A stretch of DNA of 64,000 nt from Leptolyngbya sp. PCC 7375 (lineage in GTDB: Bacteria; Cyanobacteriota; Cyanobacteriia; Phormidesmidales; Phormidesmidaceae), in NCBI RefSeq assembly GCF_000316115.1, contig NZ_JH993797.1, forward strand, positions 4,636,486 through 4,700,485, read 5' to 3'. Below are positions 26,417 through 35,594 of the stretch, one piece after another. A program made the position numbers and the translations under genes. How positions within the stretch are numbered: position 1 is the first letter of the stretch; each line of letters begins with the position of its first letter. The notes under the pieces were generated by a model. The model saw nothing but the letters and a program-made list of their open reading frames with translations, was not told where the DNA came from and made no database searches.

Positions 26417-28855
26417 CTATTTGAACGCAGTCTCATCTTTTTTGATGTGACTTCCTAGCCAACTATTAATATCTTTCATAATCTCGGTTTGATTAATTTC
26501 GTTATAGAGTTCGTGATAAGCTCCGCTATAACTAATGAACGTCTTATCTTTTTGAGATAAGTCTTGAAAAAAAACTTGACTGATTCTAGGATCTGCAACT
26601 TTATCAGCAGTGCCATGCAACATCAAAATAGGTGATGTCAGATGTTCTTGATGACTCCATAGAGTCTTTGTCGTTTTTAGAAACTCTGTTGCCAGACGAG
26701 CTGTTCCCCGACGATGTCTTAGCGGATCGTGGGCATAGGCTAAAACCACCGAGCGATCGCGTGATGGCAAAATGTGATTGAGGCCAAGGGAAAGAGAAAA
26801 TCGAGGCCAGCCCATGGATAATAGTTGACCAATTCTTAAACGCAGGTCAGTTTTAGCATGGATCCCAAAGGGTGGCGATGCCGCTACGATGCCTGCAATG
26901 CCAGGATATAGACGTTTATTCGATTGTCTTTCCGTTAGGTGGCTGTTCAGTTCATAGTCCAACGCGACAATACTACCTAAGCTATGCCCTAATAAGAAAC
27001 AAGGCACCAGCGGATGCTGTTGGTGGACTATAGCCAGTAAGTAAGCTAAATCATTTCGATAGTCTGCCCAGGTATTAATATGGCCGCGCTGTCCCGGTGA
27101 ACGACCGTGACCCCGTAGATCATAGCCATACAGGGCATACCCTTCAGGCAATAGAGCTTTCACAACATTTTGAAAAAGACCACTGTGTCCACCTAATCCG
27201 TGAATCAAAATCACAATTGCTTTCACGGTCGATGTTGGCAACCAGCTCTGATAGTAAAGACTTAAGCCATCCGCTGCGGTGAATAGACCATCCTGATGTT
27301 GGACGGTAATTGTCTGCCATTTAAGCTGTTCCAGACGCTGCTGAAATTTATTGAGCACAGGTTGTAAGGCATGATCAGACTTTGCACTGATTAGGTGTAA
27401 ATCATAAGGAGGCTGACTAATGGCTTGGGCATAGGACGTTAGCTGTGCCTGGGTAGTCTCTGATTGTCGCAAATAACGATCAAAAAATAGAACACTCAAT
27501 CCACACAGATAGCTGTCAATAATAGGAGGGGATAAATTGAGACTGGGTAAATCGTCATGGCTGGTCAGTTGCAGAGAAGATAACAATTTTCTGAGATCAT
27601 GCACATGGGACTTGCCCCGAATAACGGCTAAAAATCGTTCTTGGCTGGCCAGTAGAGGAAACATCTGTAGGGGTTCCAAGGCCATGGGTGCTGTTTTATC
27701 GTTGCTGCCAGTTGCAATAACTGTAGGAATGGTGACAGACGCTAACCCCTCTGCACCAAATAGACCATTACCGATGGGATCCACCGTAAAAATAGCACCA
27801 ATGCGAGAATCCTGAAGCGGTGTAACTTTTGGCGGTAGTGACAACGCTCGACACTGGAGCAATAGGGATACATTTAAGCTTTCAGAGATTCCCTCACAAC
27901 GCTGGGCTAACGCCTCAAAATCAATTGTGGCCCCTGCTAAGGCTAAGGCCGTGTAACCCCCAAAAGATTCGCCTAATATGCCCACATCCGTTACCTTTAG
28001 ATGGCCATCATAATCGTGCTCATTTAGACGCTCCAACTCATCTAAAAGGGCACTAATATCGTGGGGACGATCAAAAAAATCATGGAGTGAAAATATTTCG
28101 TCAACACTCCCCGATAGCAAGCTATGAACCTGATGGGTATCACTGCCTGGGTGCTGGGGTACAGCCACTAGATAACCATGGGACACCAAATGTTTAGTGT
28201 AGCGAGTCATGGTTTGGGGATTAGCCGCTAAACCATGGGAAATGACCACAATGGGTACGGGATATGAAATGTCTCCCAGAGGTTCATAGAGAAAAACCTG
28301 AAATGGTTGAGATGAGCGCCGTTGTAAACGCAACACTTTTTGACGTATCCCCCAGGGACCAGGGACCCGAGGATCAATCTCAGGTGCTGGCTGTTTTGTG
28401 GCTTCTTGCAACATCAGTGTCTTGAGTAAAGCTAGCAGTTTATCGGTGGTCTGCAACAGGAGATCAATTTGCTGTGCTGTTTCCAGCAGCCGATCCGTGC
28501 GAAGATTGCCAGCTATTTGATACAGCAAGCTCATGATCGATAGCTGATCGGCTTGGGTGATTTTTCGGATTAGTGCCTGACGACCAGCTACATCGTCAGG
28601 TAGTTCAATTAACTGCCCTAGCCTTACTAATAAGGATTCACCAATATCTGTGCATAAAAATCGCTGTAAGCTCTGCGCATCGAGTCTTACTTGGGTTTGT
28701 AAAATCTCTTGGCATTGGGTTTGAGCCTGAGGGTTTTGGCTGTCAAGATATATCTCACAAGTACGCTTAGCTAGCTGTGGTAGCCGTCTCTGTTGCCATA
28801 TCAGAGACACTCGTCGCTGTAGCACTTGTTGAACTGAAGAGGGAAAAAAGGTCAT
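26417..28855 (-). CDS. Fusion of two alpha/beta hydrolase (lipase) domains
   Basis: An 812-residue protein with an N-terminal helical domain of about 150 residues (like DUF1400 of cyanobacterial hydrolases), a first alpha/beta hydrolase (oxyanion VVISHGLAAN, nucleophile elbow GESFGG, acid GSNDKTAP, His in GKSHVHDL, as in PAF-acetylhydrolase or dienelactone hydrolase relatives), and a second at about residues 530-810 resembling monoacylglycerol lipase (VILIHGLGGHSG, GHSLGS, HGTADKVADP, GAYHELYNE). Both triads are complete. The start is ATG 28855 with GAGG six bases upstream; the frame reaches a TTG at 28873. First gene of the fad direction, so it may feed fatty acids from acyl esters into beta-oxidation (inference). 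No signal peptide is seen. Confidence 0.88.
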   Translation of the reverse strand: MTFFPSSVQQVLQRRVSLIWQQRRLPQLAKRTCEIYLDSQNPQAQTQCQEILQTQVRLDAQSLQRFLCTDIGESLLVRLGQLIELPDDVAGRQALIRKITQADQLSIMSLLYQIAGNLRTDRLLETAQQIDLLLQTTDKLLALLKTLMLQEATKQPAPEIDPRVPGPWGIRQKVLRLQRRSSQPFQVFLYEPLGDISYPVPIVVISHGLAANPQTMTRYTKHLVSHGYLVAVPQHPGSDTHQVHSLLSGSVDEIFSLHDFFDRPHDISALLDELERLNEHDYDGHLKVTDVGILGESFGGYTALALAGATIDFEALAQRCEGISESLNVSLLLQCRALSLPPKVTPLQDSRIGAIFTVDPIGNGLFGAEGLASVTIPTVIATGSNDKTAPMALEPLQMFPLLASQERFLAVIRGKSHVHDLRKLLSSLQLTSHDDLPSLNLSPPIIDSYLCGLSVLFFDRYLRQSETTQAQLTSYAQAISQPPYDLHLISAKSDHALQPVLNKFQQRLEQLKWQTITVQHQDGLFTAADGLSLYYQSWLPTSTVKAIVILIHGLGGHSGLFQNVVKALLPEGYALYGYDLRGHGRSPGQRGHINTWADYRNDLAYLLAIVHQQHPLVPCFLLGHSLGSIVALDYELNSHLTERQSNKRLYPGIAGIVAASPPFGIHAKTDLRLRIGQLLSMGWPRFSLSLGLNHILPSRDRSVVLAYAHDPLRHRRGTARLATEFLKTTKTLWSHQEHLTSPILMLHGTADKVADPRISQVFFQDLSQKDKTFISYSGAYHELYNEINQTEIMKDINSWLGSHIKKDETAFK

Positions 28856-29275
28856 CACAAACCTCGCAGACAAGAATACTTGTCCACTCCCCTCCTAGTT
28901 TGATTATGGTGTAAGAACTGGTGCTTTTATGCAGAATGATAGGGTGTTTAATATACGATCGTTCATGTATCTAGTGATTTACACGGATGCTATACGTGTT
29001 ATTTGTCATGTTTTGGCGACATTTGATACGTATTTATCGGCGGCGATCTTACGACTTAAAAGCAGGTTTTTTGAGACCGAGTATTTCATGCCATCGCTGA
29101 AACACTCTAGAACCAAGCGTTTGTCAATTAGTCTTAAGTCAAAAATATTGTGGACTGTGAAGGCACAACTGGTTAATACATAGTCTGTGTATCAAAGATA
29201 GCAAGCTAACGGCTTGATTCAGAAAAGTAGGATCAATACACTACCAACAGGTGTGTTGTATCTATATGTAGAGCA
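28856..29275. promoter_or_regulatory. Divergent intergenic region between the double lipase and the HTH gene
   Basis: Both genes must be transcribed from here. Two small dyads are visible: gacaag aata cttgtc at 28869-28884, overlapping the lipase leader, and caatacac / gtgtgttg (7 of 8 paired) at 29234-29258 with a 9-base loop, 17 bases ahead of the HTH gene. No clear promoter could be chosen. The 84-codon ORF at 28929-29183 has no protein-like character and is not called. Confidence 0.45.
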
Positions 29276-29656
29276 ATGAGCGTTTTTCCTAGGGTTATAG
29301 ATAAGTCTCAAGTTCTGGAGTGTTCTGATCATCAGTTAAAGCAAGTGGGGCAATACTTAAAAGCAGTACGTACACAGCAAGGACTGTCATTGCTGCAGGT
29401 GGCACAACGTACGCATATTCAACCCAAGCAATTGCGGGCCATCGAAACTGGCAATTGGATGCAGTTGCCAGAAGCAATTTATGTACAGGGGTTTCTCAAA
29501 CAATATGCACAGTCTTTGGGGTTGGATGGTGTAGCGATCGCAAATGGTCTTGCAGTACAACCTGCTCCGGTGAACACTAAATGGTTAAATCAGTCCAATT
29601 TTTCGGCCCGTGAACGAGGCGTTGGACCGTTGCTGATCAATTGGTTGGTTGGCTAA
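29276..29656 (+). CDS. RodZ-type helix-turn-helix domain protein
   Basis: A 126-residue soluble protein whose middle is the N-terminal HTH domain seen in RodZ: LKQVGQYLKAVRTQQGLSLLQVAQRTHIQPKQLRAIETGNW (landmarks GLSLLQVAQRTHI and LRAIETGNW, about residues 22-61) followed by LPEAIYVQGFLKQYAQSLGLD. Unlike full RodZ there is no transmembrane helix or periplasmic domain. It may act as a DNA-binding protein or MreB-contact domain; neither is shown. Its stop overlaps the stop of nblS by four bases on the opposite strand. Divergent from the lipase-fad cluster, so it is a candidate regulator of it (inference). Confidence 0.82.
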   Translation: MSVFPRVIDKSQVLECSDHQLKQVGQYLKAVRTQQGLSLLQVAQRTHIQPKQLRAIETGNWMQLPEAIYVQGFLKQYAQSLGLDGVAIANGLAVQPAPVNTKWLNQSNFSARERGVGPLLINWLVG

Positions 29657-31680
29657 GCCGACTCCTTGGGTGTGGTCTGAGCAGCTACTGGCGGAATCTC
29701 GCTGCCCGTGGCTGCTTCGGCGTTTCCATCTTCTTGATTAGCAACAGATTCTAAGTCTGACTCTGACCTAGGTTGTACGCGTGGAGCCTCATACATGGCT
29801 AAGTCAAACCAGAAGGTGGTACCAATACCCACTTCACTGACTAAACGCATCTTACTGTTGTGCTTGGCAATAATGTTTTTAACGATAGAAAGGCCTAACC
29901 CAGTACCTTCTAGCGTATGAACGCGATTTTCTACACGATAGAAACGATCAAAGATTGCATCTTGATCTTCAGGTGCAATGCCAATACCGGTATCGGAAAT
30001 TTCGATGCGGACACTGTCAGTAAAGTCTGGGTGATCAACCGCCGATGGCGCACGATAGGCACGAATGGCCACACAGCCCCCCGCTGTAGAAAACTTCAGG
30101 CCATTCCCCACTAAATTACCAAACACCTGCAGCATTAAATCGTAGTTGCCTCGCACCGATGGCAGACCTTCTTCAATTTCTTGAATCAGCTCTATCCCTT
30201 TATCCCTAGCGTTGAGCTGATAGGTGCGTAGGATCTGTTCAATGGGTTGATGAATATCCAACGCCGAAAACTGATAGCGACGATTCGACTCCAACCGTGA
30301 GAGATCTAACACGTCATTAACCAGACGTGTCAGGCGATCAGTTTCGTGATTAGCGGTCTCTAAAAACTCCTGACGCTCGCGGTCAGACAAATCATCACCA
30401 TACTCATAGAGAGTTTCAATGAACGATTTGATGTTGAACAACGGTGTCCGTAACTCATGGGAAATGTTGCTAATAAACTGGCTCTTGGCCGCATTTAAGG
30501 CAACCTCTCGGGTAATATCCTGAATTGTTAGGGCAATACCTTTAACCGTTTCACCCGACTGATCCAACACGGAGTTCAGTAATACGCGAATGGTACGACT
30601 CGTCGGTTCAGTCAGGGCAATGCGAAATTCTTGACTTTCAGATGAGTCCCCCTTAGCAGCCTGATATAGCGGGCGGGTCATCTGCGCCCTCACTTCTGTG
30701 GGAAGATGCTGTAACACATTACCGTCCGGTGGTAGGTGAGCGTCCCAGCCAAAAATACGACTAGCTGCCGTATTGGCAAGAACCACCTCCATGTTGGCAT
30801 CGATCAAAATTGCACCGTCAGCGATGGTAGAAACAAGCCGCTCTAACTTGGCTTTCTCAGCAGTGAGTTCTTCAATATTTTGTTCTTCATAGCGCTCCAG
30901 GCGCTCTGCCATGTAGTTAAAGCTTTGAATTAGCTCACCCAATTCGTCTCCACCTCGGGAGAGATCGATCCGCTGCTTAAAGTTACCGGCAGCAATGTTT
31001 TTCACACCGGTTAAGAGTTCTTTAATGGGCTGAGTAATGGTCAGCGCATTAAACACTGCTCCCAAAATCACCATCACCCAAATGCACACAAACACAGCAA
31101 TGGTGACATCACGGGTCAGGTGGGAAGATGCCACCACCGTCGGATTAGGATTAATCCCTAACGCTAGGACACCGAGGTAATTGCCTTTGACTTTAAGTGG
31201 GACAAAGACATCAGTGACTTCGCCAGCGGGGGTGAGATGCTGACGCACCATGGGCAGATCAACACTCTTGACATAATTCTCTGGCAGCTGCATACGGCGG
31301 CTGAGGGTAAGAGAGTTTTGCACCGCCGAATCAGAATAGGGAATACCAAAAAAGATATAGCCCTCTGGATTGGCATAGAGCATATAGCGAATGCTCGATG
31401 TGCTCTCCATAAACCGCCGGGAGAATAGGGCCAGCTCATCAAGCTGATGCGATTTGACCAAGGGGGCTGTATTTGAAGCTAGCAACAAGCCTAAGTCACG
31501 ACCAAAACGGGTGTCATTCAAACGGGCATCGAGCTGGATCGTATTTACGGCCCAAAAGGTGAGGCTGCTCATAATCAGAGATACAACCAAGGTGGCCGCC
31601 GCCATTAAACGCGTCTGGAGGGTAAAGTCTTTCCACCAGTCAGCGATTAGAGTGCGAATTGTTTGAAACAGCTCTACCAT
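29653..31680 (-). CDS. nblS: Sensor histidine kinase NblS/Hik33 (DspA)
   Basis: The conserved cyanobacterial kinase for high light, cold, osmotic and nutrient stress, controlling hli, phycobilisome and photosystem genes through RpaB. 675 residues: TM1 (MAAATLVVSLIMSSLTFWAV, about 27-46), a periplasmic sensor domain, TM2 (DVTIAVFVCIWVMVILGAVF, about 190-209), HAMP, PAS (IADGAILIDANMEVVLAN), HisKA with phospho-acceptor His408 in NISHELRTPLFN, and HATPase with N box and GTGLGLSIVKNI. The tail is Pro/Glu/Ala-rich. Neighbourhood with purD on the same strand is a familiar cyanobacterial arrangement. Confidence 0.95.
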   Translation of the reverse strand: MVELFQTIRTLIADWWKDFTLQTRLMAAATLVVSLIMSSLTFWAVNTIQLDARLNDTRFGRDLGLLLASNTAPLVKSHQLDELALFSRRFMESTSSIRYMLYANPEGYIFFGIPYSDSAVQNSLTLSRRMQLPENYVKSVDLPMVRQHLTPAGEVTDVFVPLKVKGNYLGVLALGINPNPTVVASSHLTRDVTIAVFVCIWVMVILGAVFNALTITQPIKELLTGVKNIAAGNFKQRIDLSRGGDELGELIQSFNYMAERLERYEEQNIEELTAEKAKLERLVSTIADGAILIDANMEVVLANTAASRIFGWDAHLPPDGNVLQHLPTEVRAQMTRPLYQAAKGDSSESQEFRIALTEPTSRTIRVLLNSVLDQSGETVKGIALTIQDITREVALNAAKSQFISNISHELRTPLFNIKSFIETLYEYGDDLSDRERQEFLETANHETDRLTRLVNDVLDLSRLESNRRYQFSALDIHQPIEQILRTYQLNARDKGIELIQEIEEGLPSVRGNYDLMLQVFGNLVGNGLKFSTAGGCVAIRAYRAPSAVDHPDFTDSVRIEISDTGIGIAPEDQDAIFDRFYRVENRVHTLEGTGLGLSIVKNIIAKHNSKMRLVSEVGIGTTFWFDLAMYEAPRVQPRSESDLESVANQEDGNAEAATGSEIPPVAAQTTPKESA

Positions 31681-31773
31681 TCAACCTATATAAACCGCTC
31701 AACAGTATTGTGACATGAATCCCAAAATGACGGGTGGAGTGGGGCATGGGAACAGGGAACGGCAGGGATGGAC

Positions 31774-31873
31774 GTTTTGAGTTTTGAGTGCTTAGTTTTG
31801 AGTGAACGGTGAGCAGATACGCATCAGATAGAGTCTCTCAGGCAAGCCGCTCACAATTCAAAACTCGTAATTT
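31774..31873. repeat. ttttgag/ctcaaaa-type low-complexity inverted repeat
   Basis: Runs of gttttgag (31774-31803) face aattcaaaactc...aatttaaaac (31855-31878 region) across about 55 bases. A similar ttgaattttgagg run occurs at 42929-42966. The distal arm reaches into the last codons of purD, where its tta supplies the stop. It resembles simple gttttgaattttgaa repeats common in cyanobacterial spacers. Confidence 0.55.
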
Positions 31874-33152
31874 AAAACTGATCTCTAACCCTATGGCCGA
31901 TATCTCGCCGATAGTAGGCATTATCAAACTGAATGGCTTCGGTTGCAACATAGGCGTTTGCGATCGCATCTCCAAACGTGTCACCTAATGCTGTCACCCC
32001 TAGAATACGTCCACCGTTGGATTTGAGGGTTCCTTTGTCTAACTGAGTTCCCGCATGGAATACCATGGCACCCGTATCGGTAGCGACATCGATACCATCA
32101 ATGGTCATGCCCTTAGGATATTTGCCAGGATAACCATCAGCCGCCAACACCACACAAGCCGCATAACCAGACTTCCACTCAAATGGCGGGAGTTCCTCTA
32201 GGCGCTGCTCACAGCAGGCCAGCATGATCTTGTCTAGGGGCGTATTTAACAGGGGAAGCACCACCTGGGTTTCAGGGTCACCAAAGCGACAGTTAAACTC
32301 AATAACTTTGAGATCGCCTGCGGGGGTAATCATCAGTCCGGCATACACGACGCCACGGTAGTCAATGCCTCGATTTCTCAGCGCCTGTACCGTCGGTTCT
32401 AGCACTTCAGCCTGAATGCGCTCCAATAGGGCAGAGGGGACAACAGGAGTGGGCGCATAGGCCCCCATACCGCCGGTATTAGGGCCTGTATCGCCTTCGC
32501 CTACCTGCTTATGGTCCTGAGCAGGCATCAGGGGACGAATGGTGATGCCGTCGGTGACGGCCAATACTGACGCCTCCTGGCCTGTCAGAAATTCTTCGAT
32601 GACTACTTGTCTGCCCGCTGTACCAAACTGACCGCTAAATATAGATGAGATCGCATCTTTAGCCTCCTCCAGAGTCATGGCGACAGTCACGCCTTTCCCC
32701 GCAGCCAATCCATCTGCCTTGATGACAATGGGAGCCCCTTGTTCCTCGACATAGGCAGTGGCCGCTTCACCATTATCAAACACAGAACTTGCTGCGGTCG
32801 GTATACCCGCTTCCTGCATCAGTGCTTTTGCCCAGGCCTTACTGGCTTCCAGCTGTGCCCCATCTTGATTGGGGCCAAATACAGTAATTCCCTGAGCCCT
32901 AAGGCCATCTGCTACACCATCTGCTAGGGGTTGCTCTGGACCAATGGCCACCAGACCAATATTCTGCACCAGGGAAAACCGCGCAATCCCCTCGACATCA
33001 TCTACAGACATCGCCAAATTACTACAGCCAGCCAATGTGGCCGTCCCACCATTGCCTGGAATGCACACTACTCCACTCACATTGGGTGACTGTAACAATG
33101 TCCATGCCATGGCGTGCTCACGCCCACCACTACCAATTACAATGGCCTTCAC
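31872..33152 (-). CDS. purD: Phosphoribosylamine-glycine ligase (GARS)
   Basis: ATP-dependent ligation of glycine to 5-phosphoribosylamine in purine synthesis. From a GTG at 33152 (AGGA nine bases upstream) the 426 residues begin KAIVIGSGGREHAMAWTLL, with GPEQPLADGVADGL, the ATP-grasp loop KADGLAAGKGVTVA, the signature RFGDPETQVVLPLL, and GYPGKYPKG near the end. A TTG at 33170 is possible but gives a non-family N-terminus. Located upstream of nblS on the same strand. Confidence 0.95.
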   Translation of the reverse strand: MKAIVIGSGGREHAMAWTLLQSPNVSGVVCIPGNGGTATLAGCSNLAMSVDDVEGIARFSLVQNIGLVAIGPEQPLADGVADGLRAQGITVFGPNQDGAQLEASKAWAKALMQEAGIPTAASSVFDNGEAATAYVEEQGAPIVIKADGLAAGKGVTVAMTLEEAKDAISSIFSGQFGTAGRQVVIEEFLTGQEASVLAVTDGITIRPLMPAQDHKQVGEGDTGPNTGGMGAYAPTPVVPSALLERIQAEVLEPTVQALRNRGIDYRGVVYAGLMITPAGDLKVIEFNCRFGDPETQVVLPLLNTPLDKIMLACCEQRLEELPPFEWKSGYAACVVLAADGYPGKYPKGMTIDGIDVATDTGAMVFHAGTQLDKGTLKSNGGRILGVTALGDTFGDAIANAYVATEAIQFDNAYYRRDIGHRVRDQF

Positions 33153-33329
33153 AACGTTTTTTCCTGACAAAATAAACGGGCTTCATTTTCCCATGTCATG
33201 GGCGTATTGGGAAAAGGTTGTAATGTTCCTGTCTCCGCTAGAGATTTGGGACATTCGATAGCATACCCCTATCTCAATACACTTGGTACTAAATAGGCAG
33301 TCTGCATTGCCAAGTGCATTACTAAGTAT

Positions 33330-34355
33330 TTATTCAGCAGCCTCTATATCCTGTTCTTCACTATTACTCTGATTTTCTTCTGAGGTCAAAACGTCTGTAG
33401 CGGTGATACCTTCGGTGCTGTTCCCAAACCGCCACAGCACCGCTGCCGCCTCAGCTCGAGTGACTGCTTTATCGGGCTGGAAGAGCGTGGTGTATCCAAG
33501 GGCTCGACGGATATTGGCAAATTCTCCATTGCTATGGTCAGTCAGGACAGCCTTGAGGACGGTAGGCTCAATTTTGCCAGCATCTTGAAAGCCCCAAGCC
33601 TCTGTCACAGCGGTAGCAGTAGCCGCTGGTAATGCCGCTCGGGTATCTAACGGGACTTTCCAAAGGATCAGATCTTTGCGCGTTAGAGGCGCATCAGGTC
33701 GAAACTTTACAACCGTAGTGCTGCCATTAAGCGTACTGGGGATAATCCCTGCCTCCGCTAGGCCCTGAATCGCAGCAAAATCAATATTGGTTTTACCCAC
33801 ATCTTGAAACGCTGGCTGAGCACTTTCTACAGCGGGGCGAATTTTTTTGGCGCGCTGGTCGCTATAGAACTTATTGTTGACAGCCAACAGCCAACGGGCA
33901 TATTCCCGCCGTGTGATCACTTGGTTTGGCAAAAACTCATTGGGGTCGCGTTCAATATTGTCATCTGCCTTAACATCAATCAGCATCAGCACATCCAGAG
34001 CCACTAAATCCTCGATATACTGTTGCAATTCTTCTGGAGCTTCTCCAATATCGATGTAGCTTGTTTGGGTAAATGTGGGGGTTACCGGAGTCTCAGACTC
34101 CGTTCCCTCAGGTTTGTTACTGGTTTCAGCACCCTCCTCCTCCGCTGGTTCAGCTTCATTTGGAGCCGCTGGAGCAGCAGCTGTGCCTGGTGTGCTAGCT
34201 GTCTCGTTCGTAGCCGTTTCTTCCTCCACTAGGCGTGGGTCAGGCTCCAGATTCTTTTCTAATGAATCTCCCAACTGACTGCCTTCGCAACTGGCTAAAA
34301 ACAAGCACAGGACAAAACCCAAGGATTTGACGATGTGCTGAGGAAGGTATTGCAT
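33330..34355 (-). CDS. S-layer homology domain lipoprotein
   Basis: A 341-residue exported protein with lipobox LFLASC, so Cys23 should be lipidated. An acidic, Ala/Pro/Glu/Thr-rich linker (about residues 30-95) leads to SLH-like modules: YIEDLVALDVLMLI...NEFLPNQVITRREYARWLLAV (landmark ITRREYARWLL), AIQGLAEAGIIPS...FRPDAPLTRKDLILW, and FQPDKAVTRAEAAAVLWRF. SLH modules anchor cyanobacterial proteins to peptidoglycan or its polysaccharide. The tail is Ser/Glu-rich. Stands alone between purD and the divergent nucleoside hydrolase. Confidence 0.88.
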   Translation of the reverse strand: MQYLPQHIVKSLGFVLCLFLASCEGSQLGDSLEKNLEPDPRLVEEETATNETASTPGTAAAPAAPNEAEPAEEEGAETSNKPEGTESETPVTPTFTQTSYIDIGEAPEELQQYIEDLVALDVLMLIDVKADDNIERDPNEFLPNQVITRREYARWLLAVNNKFYSDQRAKKIRPAVESAQPAFQDVGKTNIDFAAIQGLAEAGIIPSTLNGSTTVVKFRPDAPLTRKDLILWKVPLDTRAALPAATATAVTEAWGFQDAGKIEPTVLKAVLTDHSNGEFANIRRALGYTTLFQPDKAVTRAEAAAVLWRFGNSTEGITATDVLTSEENQSNSEEQDIEAAE

Positions 34356-34453
34356 TCCACTAAGCTCCCTAGAAGCTGCGTTACCACGCTAGCGTATCTG
34401 ATCAAATACATGGCAGGCTAGGCTAGGGACACCTCCTTCTTTGGGTTTCTTCC

Positions 34454-35383
34454 ATGGCACGTCCGCTGATTATTGACTGCGATCCTGGAGTGGATGATGC
34501 GATCGCACTCCTACTGGCGATTGCCCATCCCGCAGCATTCAATATTCTTGGCATTACCACCGTCGCGGGCAACGTCCCGCTACACTACACCAGCCAAAAC
34601 GCCCTCAAGATTTGCGCGTTAGCCCATGCAGACATCCCTGTCTACGCAGGCTGCCCTCGGCCCATGCTCAGGCCCTTATCCACTGCCGTTGATGTCCATG
34701 GAGCCACTGGTCTACAAGGGACAGAGCTACCTGCTCCTCAACAGTCATTAAAAATGCAACACGCTGTTGCATTTTTAATCGATACGCTGCAACAAGCATC
34801 AGCACCGATCACCCTGGCCACCCTGGGACCATTGACCAATATTGCCGTTGCCCTGATCCAAGCACCTCAAATCACCAACAAAATCGACACAATTATTGCC
34901 ATGGGCGGTGCCATTACCCACGGCAACATGACGCCTGGTGCTGAGTTTAATATCTATGTCGATCCCCATGCTGCCCAGGTCGTCTTCGCATCGGGCATTC
35001 CCATCAAGCTGATTACCCTCGACACCACCCATCAGGTGCTCACCACACCTGAGCGCCTCAAAAGCTTCAGAGAACTCCATACCCCCGTGGGCCATGCTGT
35101 CGCTGATCTGCTTGCCCACTACGGTACCCCTGATGTAGAACGCTATGGCATGAACGGCGCGCCTTTGCACGATCCATGTGTGATCGCCTACTTATTAAAC
35201 CCCGAACTATTTACGTTTCGGCCTACCTATACAACCGTCGACACGACCAGCCCTGAAAATATGGGTCGTACCGTTATTGACTGGTGGGAGCGCACTGGTA
35301 AAGCACCTAATGTAGATGTAGCTGCCTCTGTAGATACGACCCGCATATACGACTTGCTCATAAAATCCTTAGCCACACTATAA
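34454..35383 (+). CDS. Nucleoside hydrolase (inosine-uridine preferring family)
   Basis: Cleaves the N-glycosidic bond of ribonucleosides, giving base and ribose. The 309-residue protein starts PLIIDCDPGVDDAIALLLA, containing the calcium-binding D-x-D-P-G-x-D-D signature, with TTVAGNVPL near residue 36, MGGAITHGNMTPGAEFNIYVDPHAA (the conserved GAEFN and D-P-x-A), and HDPCVIAYLL near 236. Which nucleosides are used cannot be read. Salvage context: ribokinase at 1354 could use the ribose. Confidence 0.93.
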   Translation: MARPLIIDCDPGVDDAIALLLAIAHPAAFNILGITTVAGNVPLHYTSQNALKICALAHADIPVYAGCPRPMLRPLSTAVDVHGATGLQGTELPAPQQSLKMQHAVAFLIDTLQQASAPITLATLGPLTNIAVALIQAPQITNKIDTIIAMGGAITHGNMTPGAEFNIYVDPHAAQVVFASGIPIKLITLDTTHQVLTTPERLKSFRELHTPVGHAVADLLAHYGTPDVERYGMNGAPLHDPCVIAYLLNPELFTFRPTYTTVDTTSPENMGRTVIDWWERTGKAPNVDVAASVDTTRIYDLLIKSLATL

Positions 35384-35399
35384 TCCCAATTCCCCATTA

Positions 35400-35493
35400 C
35401 CTGCTGGCCCAGGGCACCCACAAGGGCAGACCCCTACATCCTATTGCCTGCTAGCCCAGGGCACCCACAATGGGAAGCCCCTACATCCTATTG
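35400..35493. repeat. Two tandem copies of a 47-base repeat
   Basis: Copy 1 is 35400-35446 and copy 2 is 35447-35493; both read cctgct(g/a)gcccagggcacc at the start and cccctacatcctattg at the end, with a few differences in the middle. The core gggca...cccctaca is a dispersed motif: a relative, cacaagggagtgcccctaca, is at 43085-43104. The element lies between the nucleoside hydrolase and the next gene. Confidence 0.85.
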
Positions 35494-35594
35494 TCCACTT
35501 CCCAATTAATCATCAATACTTGAACAAAGTCCTTTACTTTACTGCGCCAACCAGGAACGATTGCTAAAATGCCATCAAGCCGCCCGGTAGAGTA

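Noticed and set aside
28929..29183. 84-codon ORF in the divergent spacer
   Set aside because: Composition does not look coding, no ribosome site, and it would cover the regulatory region of two genes.
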